Below, one piece after another: positions 9,381 to 19,674 of a DNA stretch of 64,000 nt. Origin of the DNA: an uncultured Verrucomicrobiales bacterium (GTDB lineage: Bacteria > Verrucomicrobiota > Verrucomicrobiia > Verrucomicrobiales > DEV007); NCBI GenBank assembly GCA_943789025.1, contig CALSSN010000018.1, positions 1-64,000 on the forward strand, read 5' to 3'. Every line of letters begins with the position of its first letter. Positions within the stretch are counted from its first letter, which is position 1. The position numbers and the translations under genes were made by a program. The notes beneath the pieces were generated by a model. That model saw only the letters and a list, made by a program, of their open reading frames with translations. It had not been told where the DNA came from and did no database searches.

Positions 9381-11360
9381 ATGGAACAAAAAATTCTCTC
9401 TGCGGCAGCAAACCAAGCTCGTGGGCTTGCGATTGATGCTGTCCATCGCTGCAGTTCCGGTCACCTCGGCCTACCTCTCGGTTCCGCCGAGGTCGGTGCG
9501 GTGCTCTTTGGCGAGGCGATGCGTTTCGACCCTGCGCATCCTGAATGGATCAATCGGGATCGCTTTGTGCTTTCCGCCGGGCACGGCAGCATGTTTCTCT
9601 ATGGATGGCTTCATATCGCGGGGTATGCAGTTTCCCGCGAGGACTTGAAAAACTTCCGCCAGCTCCATAGCATCACCCCGGGGCACCCTGAATTTGGTGA
9701 GACGGTGGGTGTGGAAGCGACCACGGGCCCGCTTGGTCAGGGGGTTGGGAACGCGGTGGGTTACGCGGTGTCAGGAAAGATGGCGGCGGCCCGTTTCAAT
9801 ACCGCTGAGCATACCATTTTTAACCAGCACGTGATTGCCTTGGCTGGGGACGGCTGTCTCCAGGAAGGGGTGGTCGCGGAAGCGATCGCCTTCGCGGGGC
9901 ATAACCACCTCGACAACCTCATTCTGATTTACGACTCCAACGACGTCACTCTGGACGCGATGGCTGCAGTCACTCAGAGTGCGGATACCGCAAAGCGGTT
10001 TGAGGCGATGGGGTGGGACGCGGTGACGTTGGACGGGCACGATCTTGTCGCCATCTCGGAAGCCGTCGCCAAGGCGAAAGCCGACGACAATGGGCGCCCC
10101 AAATTGATTATTGCGCGAACCGAAATCGGCAGGGGTATCCCAGAGGTAGCGGGCACAGCCGCAGGCCACGGTGAGGGGGGTGCAAAGTTCGCCGAGCAGG
10201 CACGTGCCGGGCTTGGCCTTCCTGCGGAAGAGGAATTCTTCGTTTCCCAGGAGGTGAGGGATTATTTTGCCGGGCGCAATGAGCAGCAGGCGGAGGATTA
10301 CCGTGTCTGGGAGCAGACCTATGAGGCATGGTCCTCCCAGAATGAGGAATTGTCTCGGTTGTTGTCCGATGGTCTTGCCAAGGCGGTGCCTGAGGACCTC
10401 TCGGGCCTGATTTCTGAATTCCAGGTTGATTCCAAGGCGGCTACGCGAGCCTCTGGGGGAGAGGTCATTCAGTCAGTGGCCGGCGCTGTTCCCATGCTGG
10501 TATCCGGAAGTGCAGATCTTTACGGCTCGACCAAGAACTACATCAAGGACGCCGCCGATTGGGGCAGTGAGGATTTTGGGGGTCGCAATATCTGGTTCGG
10601 CATCCGCGAGCACGGGATGGGAGCGATTCTAAACGGTCTCGCCTATGACGGAATCTTCCGTGCCTCCGGGGCGACTTTCGCTGTCTTTGCCGACTACCTG
10701 CGTCCAGCGATCAGGCTTGCTGCCTTGGCGCATCTCCCGGTCATATACATTTTCACGCACGACTCGGTGGGAGTCGGTGAGGACGGTCCGACCCACCAGC
10801 CGGTCGAAACCTGTTCCGGTCTTCGGGTGATCCCTGGGCTCGATGTCATCCGCCCCTGCGATGCCGAAGAGACGGCCGGGGCCTGGGTGGCTGCCATGCA
10901 ACGCACGGACGGGCCGACAGCTCTGATGCTCACGAGGCAGAACGTTCCAAATTTCAAGGAGGCAAGTGCGGCGAAACGGCGCGCGGGAGTTCTTCGAGGA
11001 GGATATGTCCTGCGCCGTGAGTCCGGGGAATTAGCCACGATTCTGATTGCCACGGGTTCGGAGGTTGAGCACGCCATCGCCGCGGCTGAAGAACTCGGCT
11101 CGGGCACCCGGGTCGTCTCGATGCCATGCATGGAACGCTTTGATCGGCAGGCCGAGAGTTACCGCGAGGAAGTGCTTCCAGCCTCCTGCGCACGACGCAT
11201 CGCCATCGAAGCCGGAGTAGGTGGCCTCTGGCACAAGTATGTCGGTGCTGCGGGACAGATCCTTGCGATCGACCGTTTCGGCCTCAGTGCTCCGGGCGAT
11301 GTTGCCATGCGCGAGCTCGGCATGACATCGGAACACATTGTCGCGGCTGTTCGGGACTGA
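9381..11360 (+). CDS. tkt: transketolase
   Basis: Thiamine diphosphate enzyme of the pentose phosphate pathway. It is 659 residues from the ATG at 9381 ([20 protein letters not shown]); the frame is open further upstream but without homology. The ThDP motif GDG156–158 … N187 (IYDSND) is present, with SAGHGS at 65–70, TTGPLGQG at 114–121, the catalytic Glu region GIREHGMG, and [19 protein letters not shown]. Length is typical. It ends with a strong intrinsic terminator before the cys genes. Confidence 0.96.
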   Translation: MEQKILSAAANQARGLAIDAVHRCSSGHLGLPLGSAEVGAVLFGEAMRFDPAHPEWINRDRFVLSAGHGSMFLYGWLHIAGYAVSREDLKNFRQLHSITPGHPEFGETVGVEATTGPLGQGVGNAVGYAVSGKMAAARFNTAEHTIFNQHVIALAGDGCLQEGVVAEAIAFAGHNHLDNLILIYDSNDVTLDAMAAVTQSADTAKRFEAMGWDAVTLDGHDLVAISEAVAKAKADDNGRPKLIIARTEIGRGIPEVAGTAAGHGEGGAKFAEQARAGLGLPAEEEFFVSQEVRDYFAGRNEQQAEDYRVWEQTYEAWSSQNEELSRLLSDGLAKAVPEDLSGLISEFQVDSKAATRASGGEVIQSVAGAVPMLVSGSADLYGSTKNYIKDAADWGSEDFGGRNIWFGIREHGMGAILNGLAYDGIFRASGATFAVFADYLRPAIRLAALAHLPVIYIFTHDSVGVGEDGPTHQPVETCSGLRVIPGLDVIRPCDAEETAGAWVAAMQRTDGPTALMLTRQNVPNFKEASAAKRRAGVLRGGYVLRRESGELATILIATGSEVEHAIAAAEELGSGTRVVSMPCMERFDRQAESYREEVLPASCARRIAIEAGVGGLWHKYVGAAGQILAIDRFGLSAPGDVAMRELGMTSEHIVAAVRD

Positions 11361-11380
11361 GAATTTTCTCTACACTTTTA

Positions 11381-11418
11381 AAAGAGGCCGACTCCGAGTG
11401 GGGTGGCCTCTTTTTTTG
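11381..11418 (+). terminator. intrinsic terminator after transketolase
   Basis: A 9-bp perfect stem, AAAGAGGCC (11381–11389) with GGCCTCTTT (11405–11413), with a 15-base loop and a run of Ts (11411–11417). Placed 21 bp after the tkt stop. Confidence 0.9.
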
Positions 11419-11432
11419 TGGCAAAACAATGC

Positions 11433-11472
11433 TTGCAGAAAGCTAATCACTACTTATCCTATCGGAATTAGG
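11433..11472 (+). promoter_or_regulatory. possible cysH promoter with overlapping inverted repeat
   Basis: TTGCAG at 11433 and TATCCT at 11455 (16-bp spacing) could be a weak sigma-70 promoter for the cys run. An imperfect operator-like element CCTA-N7-TAGG (11458–11472) overlaps the -10 region, 7 bp before the cysH start. Both matches are weak. Confidence 0.25.
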
Positions 11473-11479
11473 TAAATTA

Positions 11480-12199
11480 ATGGCGCCAGCACTGACAGAC
11501 TCTGCTCAAATCGCTGAGGTCTCGCGAGATCTTGAGCAGCTGAGCGCCCGTGATCGGGTGGTCTGGGCGGCTGATCACATCCCGGGAAAAGTGTTTTTGT
11601 CGTCGAGTTTCGGTGCCCAGTCTGCGGTCATGCTGCATCTCGTACACGAGGTCAATTCTTCGATCCCGGTCGTTCTTATCGATACGGGATATCTTTTCCC
11701 AGAGACTTACCGTTTCATCGATCACCTGGTAGAGCGGCTGGGTCTGGATCTCCGGGTTTACCGGAATCCGATCAGCCCTGCCTGGCAGGAGGCCCGTGTT
11801 GGGAAACTTTGGGAACAGGGACTGGAAGGAATCGAAAAATACAATCAGGCAAACAAGATCGAGCCGATGGAACGGGCGATTGCCGAACTCGGGGCCAAGG
11901 TATGGATTGCAGGCCTCCGCCGCCAGCAGTCGACATCACGATCGCAACTTCCTGTTCTACTCAGGCAAGGAGATTGCTTGAAAGTGCATCCGCTGATCGA
12001 TTGGACCGATAGGGATGTCTTTGCCTACCTGAAGGCGAATGCTCTTCCATACCACCCGCTCTGGGAGCAAGGGTATGTCTCGATCGGCGATTGGCATACC
12101 TCTCACAAGTTGAGCGAAGGCATGAGCGAAGAACAATCCCGGTTCCTCGGTCTCAAGCGCGAGTGCGGGCTTCACGAAGGGGCTGATTTTTCGATTTGA
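11480..12199 (+). CDS. cysH: phosphoadenylyl-sulfate reductase
   Basis: Reduces PAPS to sulfite with thioredoxin or glutaredoxin in assimilatory sulfate reduction. It is 239 residues. The adenine nucleotide alpha hydrolase fold starts with [13 protein letters not shown] and [11 protein letters not shown]. The catalytic C-terminal motif ECGLH is present (Cys about residue 229). The paired CC…CxxC cysteines that bind an iron-sulfur cluster in APS reductases are absent. This points to PAPS rather than APS as substrate and agrees with the adjacent APS kinase gene. First gene of the run cysH-cysC-cysD-cysN. Confidence 0.94.
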   Translation: MAPALTDSAQIAEVSRDLEQLSARDRVVWAADHIPGKVFLSSSFGAQSAVMLHLVHEVNSSIPVVLIDTGYLFPETYRFIDHLVERLGLDLRVYRNPISPAWQEARVGKLWEQGLEGIEKYNQANKIEPMERAIAELGAKVWIAGLRRQQSTSRSQLPVLLRQGDCLKVHPLIDWTDRDVFAYLKANALPYHPLWEQGYVSIGDWHTSHKLSEGMSEEQSRFLGLKRECGLHEGADFSI

Positions 12200-12236
12200 G
12201 CAGGGTCCGTTTTTTTGTTTTTCTTTTTGTGTTAAA

Positions 12237-12881
12237 ATGTCTGATCTCCCTCAAAATATTTTTCCTGAGTTTGCCAACATGCTCGGTCGTGAGGCCAAAG
12301 AATCACTGCTCGGTCAACGCGGGGTTGTGGTCTGGCTTTCTGGTCTTTCCGGAAGTGGAAAATCGACAATTGCCAACGCTCTTGAGAGAAAGTTTCATGT
12401 GGCTGGTCGCTTCACCCAGATTCTGGATGGGGACAACATCAGGAGCGGACTGAACTCGAATCTTGGATTCTCGGCGGAAGATCGCACCGAGAACATCCGT
12501 CGCATCGCTGAGGTGGCGAAACTGTTCAAGGATGCGGGAGTGATCACGATCGCTTCATTTATCACTCCGCGTGAGGATCTACGTGCGCAGGCGCGGGCGA
12601 TCATTGGATCAGACGATCTGGTCGAGGTATATGTGAAGGCTGGTTTTGAGACATGCGCCCGTCGCGATGTGAAGGGTCTCTACGCCAAGGCTGCCGCGGG
12701 GGGGGTTAAGGATTTCACGGGGAAAGATCAGGAATTCGAGGAGCCGAAGAATTCTGATATTGTCCTTGATACGGACACTGAGACGAAGGAGGAAACCCTT
12801 GCGCGGCTTGAGGGGTTTCTGGAGGAGCATCGATCCAAGCGGCTTTTGTCTGATACATCACCAGGTTTTTCACCCAAGTAA
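12237..12881 (+). CDS. cysC: adenylylsulfate kinase
   Basis: Phosphorylates APS to PAPS. It is 214 residues with a P-loop G36-LSGSGKST44, the DGDNIRSGLN substrate loop, GFSAEDRTENIRRIAEVAKL and an FITPRE segment, all typical of stand-alone CysC. A short N-terminal extension (about 25 residues) precedes the kinase core. It lies 37 bp after cysH and 6 bp before cysD. CysC is separate here, not fused to CysN. Confidence 0.95.
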   Translation: MSDLPQNIFPEFANMLGREAKESLLGQRGVVVWLSGLSGSGKSTIANALERKFHVAGRFTQILDGDNIRSGLNSNLGFSAEDRTENIRRIAEVAKLFKDAGVITIASFITPREDLRAQARAIIGSDDLVEVYVKAGFETCARRDVKGLYAKAAAGGVKDFTGKDQEFEEPKNSDIVLDTDTETKEETLARLEGFLEEHRSKRLLSDTSPGFSPK

Positions 12882-12887
12882 GCAACC

Positions 12888-13793
12888 ATGCAATCCTACC
12901 GAGTCACCCACATCGACCAGCTCGAGTCTGAGGCGATTTATGTCCTCCGCGAGACCGCTGCCCAGTTCGAGAATCCGGCCCTTCTTTTTTCGGGTGGAAA
13001 AGATTCCATCGTCATGGCGCACCTGGCATGGAAGGCCTTTTATCCATCGAAGCTGCCCTTTCCTCTCGTTCATGTCGATACCGGGCATAACTTTCCAGAG
13101 ACGATGACTTATCGCGACGCATTTGTGGAGCGCATTAATGCCCGCCTCGTCGTGGGGCTTGTTCAGGATTCGATCGACCAGGGGAAAGTGAAAGAAGAAT
13201 CCGGCCCGACGGCCAGCAGGAACTCACTGCAGACCGTCACACTTCTCGATACGATCGAGGAGAATAAATACGACGCCTGTCTCGGTGGCGGGCGTCGTGA
13301 TGAAGAAAAAGCCCGCGCCAAAGAGCGCTTCTTTTCCCATCGCGACGACTTCGGCCAGTGGGATCCGAAGAACCAGCGCCCGGAACTCTGGAATACCTTC
13401 AATGCCCGTAAGCGCGTCGGCGAGCACTTTCGTGTCTTTCCCCTCTCCAACTGGACAGAAATGGACATCTGGCAGTACATCAAAGCCGAGGGAATTGATC
13501 TTCCCTCCCTTTACTTCTCCCATGAACGCGAGGTGGTGGAGCGCCACGGTTCACTGCTCGCGACTTCGGAGATCGTCGTTCCTCAGGCGGGTGAGAAAGT
13601 GGAGACGAAAATTGTCCGCTTTCGCACCATCGGGGACATGACCTGCACTGGAGCCGTGGAGTCAGAAGCCTCTGATCTCGACGCCGTGATCCATGAAGTC
13701 GCCGCCGCGCGTCAAACAGAACGTGGCACCCGGGCGGATGATCGCCGCTCCGAGACAGCCATGGAAGATCGAAAGAAGGAAGGCTACTTCTAG
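12888..13793 (+). CDS. cysD: sulfate adenylyltransferase subunit 2
   Basis: ATP sulfurylase small subunit; makes APS from ATP and sulfate, driven by the GTPase CysN. It is 301 residues, the usual length. The PP-loop SGGKDS is at residues 35–40, followed by [29 protein letters not shown] and RPELWN. The C-terminal [14 protein letters not shown] is a very typical CysD end. It is followed after 77 bp by cysN. Confidence 0.96.
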   Translation: MQSYRVTHIDQLESEAIYVLRETAAQFENPALLFSGGKDSIVMAHLAWKAFYPSKLPFPLVHVDTGHNFPETMTYRDAFVERINARLVVGLVQDSIDQGKVKEESGPTASRNSLQTVTLLDTIEENKYDACLGGGRRDEEKARAKERFFSHRDDFGQWDPKNQRPELWNTFNARKRVGEHFRVFPLSNWTEMDIWQYIKAEGIDLPSLYFSHEREVVERHGSLLATSEIVVPQAGEKVETKIVRFRTIGDMTCTGAVESEASDLDAVIHEVAAARQTERGTRADDRRSETAMEDRKKEGYF

Positions 13794-13870
13794 GCCCGAC
13801 GACCACGACTGATAATTCTGATTCCTTTTCAAGAGAGCCACGACTTTTCCCACTTCCCACTCATTTCTTC

Positions 13871-15164
13871 ATGACTACGACCAACGAGGACTTTCAAGCA
13901 AGCGAGGGCTATCTCGATATGGACCTGCTCCGTTTTACGACTGCGGGATCCGTTGATGACGGCAAGTCCACCCTCATCGGCCGCCTTCTTTACGATTCCA
14001 AAAACACCTTCGAGGACCAGATGGCTGCCGTTGAAGCGTCCAGTGAGAGGAGAGGTGATGAGAAAGTGAACCTGGCGCTTCTGACGGATGGTCTCCGGGC
14101 TGAGCGCGAGCAAGGAATCACCATCGATGTCGCCTACCGTTACTTCGCGACACCGAAGCGAAAATTCATCATCGCAGACACTCCGGGTCATATCCAGTAC
14201 ACTCGGAATATGGTTACCGGTGCCTCCACGGCTGATCTGGCAATCATCTTGATCGATGCCAGGCATGGGGTCGTTGAGCAGACTTGTCGGCACTCATTCA
14301 TCGCCAACCTCCTTCGCATTCAGCATGTTGTCCTTGCTGTCAATAAGATGGATCTGGTCGATTACTCGGAAGAGGTTTATACGAATATTGTCCAGTCCTA
14401 CAAAGACTTCGCGTCGCGTCTCGACAACATCGTTGACATGAGCTTCATCCCAATGAGTGCTCTCAATGGGGACAATGTGGTAGAAAAATCAGAGAACATG
14501 CCTTGGTACCAGGGAGCATCTCTTCTTTATCACCTAGAGACTGTCTACGTGGGATCCACGCAGAATCATGTGGAAGCGCGTTTCCCGGTGCAGTGGGTCA
14601 TCCGTCCCCAGTCGGATGAGTATCACGACTTACCGTGGTTATGCAGGGCGAGTTGCTGGTGGGGTTTTCAAGCCGGGTGACGAAGTCCAGGTGCTGCCTT
14701 CTGGTTTCACTTCGACAGTGGAGAAGATCACATCTGCGCAGGGTGATCTGGAAGAGGTGTATGCGCCTCTTTCTGCCTCGATTACTCTCGCCAATGACAT
14801 CGATATCAGTCGGGGAGATATGATCGTGAAGCCGGGACGACCGCCCAAGGTCGGACAGGATATCGAAGCGATGATCTGCTGGTTTTCGGAAAAAGCGCTT
14901 GTTCCAAGAGGCAAATATTACCTTCGCCACACCACCAGAGAAGTGAAGGCCATTATCAGCGAGATCGACTACAAGGTCGATATCAACACCCTGCACAAGG
15001 TTGAAGATGACCTTGAATTTCGGCTTAATGATATCGGCAGAATCTCCATCCGAACCTCAGGCCCACTTTTTTACGATAGCTACAGGAAGAACCGGTTTAC
15101 TGGCAGCTTTATCCTGATCGATACGGCAACCAATGAGACAGTGGCCGCAGGTATGATCGTCTGA
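13871..15164 (+). CDS. cysN: sulfate adenylyltransferase subunit 1 (GTPase), frame broken once
   Basis: GTPase subunit of ATP sulfurylase. G1 motif G26-SVDDGKS33, then [14 protein letters not shown]3 [12 protein letters not shown] and G4 NKMDLVD, followed by the EF-Tu-like beta-barrel domains. The frame breaks at 14630–14631: the first frame runs up to DEYHD and continues into nonsense, while [18 protein letters not shown] is in the +1 frame. Removing one T of the TT pair restores DEYHDYRGYAG and a continuous 430-residue protein. The rest of the operon is intact, so a one-base overcall is likelier than a dead gene. Confidence 0.9.
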
Positions 15165-15203
15165 GGCGCACAGTTGTTGCGGGCTCCCCGGTGCATTCGG
15201 AGC

Positions 15204-15223
15204 GGCTCAGGCTCAGGCTCAGG
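15204..15223. repeat. tandem hexamer, three copies of GGCTCA
   Basis: GGCTCA repeated three times (15204–15221) followed by GG. It touches the 3' end of the minus-strand esterase gene, whose stop codon is at 15219–15221, in the 54-bp convergent gap behind cysN. Confidence 0.7.
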
Positions 15224-16148
15224 CCTCGATCAGATCCTCCTCGGAATTCGATTCGCGATGTTTTTCCTCAGGAGGAACCGGGGAAAGAAACCCTTGTTCA
15301 GTGAGGAAGCGATCCGCTTCCTTCAAGGTGGTGCCGTAGAGGTCGAAGTCGACGTTGAGGTTGAAGAAGCTGTGTTCCTGGCCTTCGAAGGGAACCAATT
15401 CGCAGACATTCTTTTTTCTTAGCGCTTTTTTCATGAAGCGGCGGGAACTTTCAAATGGTACCACCCGATCATGGGTGCCATGAAAAATCATGGATGGCGG
15501 GAGTCCCCGACCGACGTGGTGGAGGGGGCTGAGTGCTTTGGCAGATTTCGCATCCGGAAACCGATCGAGTCCTGCTCCTTTTGACGAAATGTCGAGAATC
15601 GGACTGAAGCCAATCTGAAAATCAGGAGCACCCGGGATTGAAGAGTCCTCGTCCTTCTCGTCGATCACGTCGCTTTTCAATATTGCTGAGGAGAAGACGG
15701 AATAGGCTCCACCGGAGGCCCCGGCTCCTCCGACTTTCTTCGGGTCGATTCTCAGTTCCTGCGTGTGGAGCCGGATCCAGCGGAATGCGGATCTGGCATC
15801 TGAAATCGCTTCGAGAGGCGTGGTTCCGTGTTTGCTTTTGACCCGGTATTCGACCAGCCCCGTGAGCATTCCCCGTGATGCGAAGTAGGTGCAGTGAGGC
15901 GCGAACTGAGAGATTGCTCCCTGGTCCCAGAAGCTCCCAAAAAAACACAGCATGACCGCTCTCCCGGAGTCGGGAGATGCCGTCTCGGGTTCAAAAAGAT
16001 GGATTTTGAGCTCTCCCTCGGCGGTTTCCTTGTAGACCTCCGAAGTTGCTCGATCCAGTAGTTCGCGGTTAGGATCGATCACGATGGCTCTGGTGCCCTT
16101 CTTTTCACGGGGGCGCGTGGACTGCTGAATGTTGCAGGCTCTGCCCAC
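15219..16148 (-). CDS. alpha/beta hydrolase (esterase/lipase-like)
   Basis: A 309-residue alpha/beta hydrolase of the BD-FAE/carboxylesterase type. The nucleophile elbow is GASGG, preceded by DARSAFRWIRLHTQELRIDP, a pattern typical of this group. The acid residue is in HGTHDRVVPF and the catalytic histidine in GQEHSFFN. An oxyanion segment is near CFFGSFWDQG. No clear signal peptide is present; the start is uncertain because the first 20 residues are basic and not family-like. Substrate unknown. Convergent with cysN. Confidence 0.8.
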   Translation of the reverse strand: MGRACNIQQSTRPREKKGTRAIVIDPNRELLDRATSEVYKETAEGELKIHLFEPETASPDSGRAVMLCFFGSFWDQGAISQFAPHCTYFASRGMLTGLVEYRVKSKHGTTPLEAISDARSAFRWIRLHTQELRIDPKKVGGAGASGGAYSVFSSAILKSDVIDEKDEDSSIPGAPDFQIGFSPILDISSKGAGLDRFPDAKSAKALSPLHHVGRGLPPSMIFHGTHDRVVPFESSRRFMKKALRKKNVCELVPFEGQEHSFFNLNVDFDLYGTTLKEADRFLTEQGFLSPVPPEEKHRESNSEEDLIEA

Positions 16149-16237
16149 GGTATTCTCGACGAAGTCTCATGGACACCTGCTCTGCCTGCAACTAATTTTA
16201 GTGGTTTGCATGGCCTCTTATGGGATAGGATATCCAG

Positions 16238-17203
16238 ATGTTTTTTGTTCCTCTTTTCTTCTCACGCTTCTTCGGAGGCCCGGGCGTTTTGTTTGCTTTC
16301 CTCGTGATCATCTCGGTGGCTTTTCTCGGCCAGACGACGCTGGCTGCCCCGAACGATTCTGCGAAAGAAGGTCTCTCAAGCCAGCGCGGAGCAATGGACC
16401 GAGCCTACTCAGCCTGGCGAACGGCGATGATCAGTCGTGACGTTGCGGCGTGGGAAAAATCGACGGCGACTTCACGAAAGAGGGTGACGAAAAACCTGAT
16501 GATTTCGCAGCAGCATTCTTTTCCGAAGTCACTTTTCACGATTCCGATCAGACCTCCCTCAGTGCTGCAACTGAGACTACTCAAAGAGCAGGTTTCGGGC
16601 GTGCATGGCCAGCTGATTTATTTTGGAAAGATTGACATGGGAGTTGGCAGCAGGGGTGTGATTCCCGAGAACCTTTTGGTTCTCCGTTTTGTGAAAGAGG
16701 CGAACGGATGGCTGTTCGACTCCATGAGTTTTATGAATCTCGAGGGAAGCCCGGAGCAGCGTGCCCAGTTTTTGGCAGGAGATATCTCGATGCTTGAGGG
16801 TGGGGATTTCGCTATGCCTGAGGGAAGTCCTGAAATTTCTAAGCAAGTCGGTTACCCTGACTTCGTAGGTCATATCCAGGTGACGGTGAGGGGTTACAGA
16901 GCGACCGTTCGGGTCAATGGTGTCGATTGTGGGACAGTCGAGAATGCCAATGAAACCAATCTCGTCATCGGGGGATTTGACAAGGGTCAGAATGACCTAC
17001 TTGTCGAGGTCGATCGCCTCCCTCTGAAGGATGAAAGCAAGCGCTTTTTTACTATCAATGCCTACGTGATGGTCAAGGAACCCGACCGTTCGAGGGCAAG
17101 AATATTCCATTATCAGCCCGAGAACATGCACACTGTTCCAGAAAGGATGAAAGTCGACGTTTGGGCCAATGCCGTGACAATTTACGGAAAGTCGAAGCCG
17201 TGA
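16238..17203 (+). CDS. secreted protein of unknown function
   Basis: A 321-residue protein with a long hydrophobic N terminus (about residues 2–36, ending TTLAAP), probably a signal peptide with a cleavage site at A-A. I do not recognise the mature part. It has a DRAYSAWRTAMISRDVAAWE segment like the helical start of NTF2/DUF4440-type stress proteins, and later a beta-rich part with GYRATVRVNGVDCG, which could be a small beta-sandwich. It is divergent from the esterase and convergent with the SDR gene. No function is proposed. Confidence 0.6.
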   Translation: MFFVPLFFSRFFGGPGVLFAFLVIISVAFLGQTTLAAPNDSAKEGLSSQRGAMDRAYSAWRTAMISRDVAAWEKSTATSRKRVTKNLMISQQHSFPKSLFTIPIRPPSVLQLRLLKEQVSGVHGQLIYFGKIDMGVGSRGVIPENLLVLRFVKEANGWLFDSMSFMNLEGSPEQRAQFLAGDISMLEGGDFAMPEGSPEISKQVGYPDFVGHIQVTVRGYRATVRVNGVDCGTVENANETNLVIGGFDKGQNDLLVEVDRLPLKDESKRFFTINAYVMVKEPDRSRARIFHYQPENMHTVPERMKVDVWANAVTIYGKSKP

Positions 17204-17284
17204 GCGTGGCAACTGCCATCGATTGTGAAAGTCTAAGGAAAAAGGTTTTTTGTCGCCGAGAAAGTTCCGGAGAGAGAGGTTGGA

Positions 17285-18232
17285 TCATTTCACCCCGGGG
17301 GAAAGTGCGATTTGTTTCTGGATAGAGGGGAGCAGCCTCTCGTCGTTTTCGAGCGCCGCCAGAAAATCTGGGTAGAGCGGCTTCCACCCGAGAGATTGCA
17401 GCTTGGCCGAGCTCACTGCCTTGTGGGTCCAGGCCCGTTTTCTTTTCATATCGGGCTCGTCTTTGCGCGGAAGCTCTCCCCCGAGCTGTTTGATCAGTCC
17501 CCGATACACCTCAACCTGGGTCATCGGATGGGCATCCGAAAGATTGAATATTTCTCTTTCGAACTGGCTTTGATTTTTGAGGAGAAATGCGAGTGCGGAA
17601 GCTGCATCATCTCGGTGAATCTGGTTGAGAAGGCGTCCATTTTTCAGGTTTTCGACAAGGCCTCTGGAATCTATCTGGGCATCGCCGGTAAGAAAGCGCT
17701 TGAGGATCACGGAACGTCCAGGGCCGTAGATGCCCGCACAACGCACCACGGTGCCTCCGTGCTCAAGCACGACGTGCTCTGCTTCGAGGAGAATTTTTGA
17801 AGTTTCGCGCGTCCCGATTGCTTCGGATTCTTCAGTGACCTCGGACCCATCTACCTGCGGGTAGACGCTGGTGCTGCTGACAAAAAGAAATTTGTCAGGA
17901 TTGAGGATTTTGAGAAGAAGATTGGTGCCCTCAAGGAAGACCTTCTGGTAAGCCTCGACGCCTCCGCGCCCCGAGCTGGCGCAATGCACGACTGTGTCGA
18001 TCTTGCCAAGTTGCGATGCAATGTTACTGAGATCCGCCGGGCGGGTGATGTCGCAGGCAAGTATCTGACGGGCGATGTTGGAATTGCCACGGCGAAGCCC
18101 CCAGGCATCGTCTTTCCTTTCCTGGAGAAGCTCAAGAAGCTTCAGGCCTAGAAAGCCCACCCCAACCACGAGGAGTCTGGGCGGAAGCAGGGAGGGGTCC
18201 CCGCAGGGTTTCAGGTTGTCCCCGATTTTCAT
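17285..18232 (-). CDS. NAD(P)-dependent epimerase/dehydratase-like SDR
   Basis: A 315-residue extended or atypical SDR protein. The Rossmann dinucleotide motif is GVGFLG (about residues 24–29), followed by VVHCASSG and VSSTSVYPQ; the usual YxxxK lysine is not obvious. Later segments (VVRCAGIYGPGR, HRDDAASAL, FNLSDAHP) are typical of YeeZ-like SDR proteins. It overlaps the upstream amidase gene by 4 bp (ATGA at 18229–18232), so the two are translationally coupled. Substrate unknown; a cell envelope sugar role is possible from the pairing. Confidence 0.82.
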   Translation of the reverse strand: MKIGDNLKPCGDPSLLPPRLLVVGVGFLGLKLLELLQERKDDAWGLRRGNSNIARQILACDITRPADLSNIASQLGKIDTVVHCASSGRGGVEAYQKVFLEGTNLLLKILNPDKFLFVSSTSVYPQVDGSEVTEESEAIGTRETSKILLEAEHVVLEHGGTVVRCAGIYGPGRSVILKRFLTGDAQIDSRGLVENLKNGRLLNQIHRDDAASALAFLLKNQSQFEREIFNLSDAHPMTQVEVYRGLIKQLGGELPRKDEPDMKRKRAWTHKAVSSAKLQSLGWKPLYPDFLAALENDERLLPSIQKQIALSPGVK

Positions 18233-19602
18233 TGCGGAGACCGACTGAGATTGCTGCTCTGGCCCCCTCTTCCGGCTTTTGATCCCCTGTCATTTTGAAG
18301 TCTGCCGACTCCCGTTTCAGTCTGATTTCGGGTTTTCAGATAATATTCGACCAGTCCTTTGATAATTCCTTCTGCGTATTCGCGGTAGATGCTTTTTTCC
18401 AGTCTGTCTTCCACAAGAGTCCGTCCCGTAAAATAGCCTTTCATGAGGCGCTTTGCGACGATTTTGTTATTCATGACGAATGGCTCGAAGTAGATGACGG
18501 GGCAGCGATAGAGTCGATTGGCGAGGAGATTTCTAGAAAAAACGTAGGGGTTCGTCCCCGCCGGGCGCGCGTTGTCGCCCGGGTAAACGTAGGGGGGAAG
18601 ACCAGTGGACTTTGCCATGGCGGGCGCGAGTGCCATCGCGAGGGCGAGTTCTTCTTTGTGGGTGCCGCTGACGAGGCGGTGAAGCATTTCGAAGCGAATG
18701 TCATCATGCGCCAGTTCACCGAGGCTGTAGTTCCCGTTGACGAGAAGGTGGAGATGGTTGGCTTCGACCAGTTTTGGTTGGTCAGAGTCTCCCCATGCTT
18801 CGGCATTGAAGTGGAGGCAAAGTACGATGTCAGGCTTGATGAAGAGGTTGATTTTTTCCGCTCGGGACCGGATTTCGGCAGTTCTGTAAAAGAGTTTCTC
18901 TGCCTGCCATTGAATCGAAATAAAGCGGCTCTTGTCTGCCGAGCTGGAATAGGTGGGTGGCGGATTTGCGAATCCCTTGTTGACGAGAAAAAGTTTTGCA
19001 CGGCTTTGCAGCAATCTTGGGCGCTGCGTTGTGAGGGGTGCCGCAGAGTCCCGGACGAGATTTACCCTCGCGCCGAGCGCCTCCAGCATCGGCTTGAGAA
19101 TCTGGGCAGTCAGGAGCGTAAGATCACCTTCTTTGATTTCTGATCCGTCATCGAGTTGAAAACAGCGCTCTTCCATTTTGGCCCATTCGCCACCGATGTG
19201 GCCGGGATCGATCGCGATTTTCAGGCCACTGAGAACTGGTTGTCCGGGCTGGAGTTCAGGAAGCTCGGTGGCTGCTCGCCAGAATTTTAGATTTCTCTCG
19301 GCGGTTTGCTCACCCTCCCGAAGAAACTCAAGTTCGTAAGTGACCTCCTTGTCCGCCATTTCACGGATCGTGGCACTCGCAGCGTCCACCTTAATGGTCG
19401 ATTTCCACGAGCTGTCGGCTGAGTAAACTTCTCGCAGCGCAGACTCGAACTCGCCCCGTGTCACCTGCCCTTGGAAAGGATCCAGTTTCTGCCAGCGCGG
19501 CTTTTTCCCCAAAGGAGTGATTTCTCCGGCTTGGAGCCCGATGCAGCCCAGCGTGAGCAGGCCAGTTGCGACGAGTGTCTTCGGAAGGAATGGGATGCGC
19601 AT
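18229..19602 (-). CDS. N-acetylmuramoyl-L-alanine amidase (Amidase_3 type)
   Basis: A 457-residue exported protein with a signal peptide (residues 1–26, ending GLQAGE). The Amidase_3 zinc hydrolase core is visible: IDPGH (H135), KEGDLTLLTAQILK (Glu near 158), CLHFNAE (H264) and a C-terminal IYFEPF segment with the likely catalytic Glu. An insertion of about 100 residues lies between the second and third zinc ligands and makes this longer than standard AmiC-type domains. It would cut the amide bond between MurNAc and the stem peptide. The C-terminal tail is low-complexity (RGSKAGRGGQSSNLSRSPQ). Confidence 0.8.
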   Translation of the reverse strand: MRIPFLPKTLVATGLLTLGCIGLQAGEITPLGKKPRWQKLDPFQGQVTRGEFESALREVYSADSSWKSTIKVDAASATIREMADKEVTYELEFLREGEQTAERNLKFWRAATELPELQPGQPVLSGLKIAIDPGHIGGEWAKMEERCFQLDDGSEIKEGDLTLLTAQILKPMLEALGARVNLVRDSAAPLTTQRPRLLQSRAKLFLVNKGFANPPPTYSSSADKSRFISIQWQAEKLFYRTAEIRSRAEKINLFIKPDIVLCLHFNAEAWGDSDQPKLVEANHLHLLVNGNYSLGELAHDDIRFEMLHRLVSGTHKEELALAMALAPAMAKSTGLPPYVYPGDNARPAGTNPYVFSRNLLANRLYRCPVIYFEPFVMNNKIVAKRLMKGYFTGRTLVEDRLEKSIYREYAEGIIKGLVEYYLKTRNQTETGVGRLQNDRGSKAGRGGQSSNLSRSPQ

Positions 19603-19674
19603 TTGACCTTATCTGACTAGCGTGGTTAGAGAGGCTTTCCCTCTTTCGACTTCTTTGACCTTCGTGCGTTGTCT

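Noticed and set aside
14560-14690. Programmed frameshift in cysN
   Set aside because: No slippery heptamer with a downstream stem was seen, and the slip is a simple extra T; with five such genes in the window, consensus errors explain it better.
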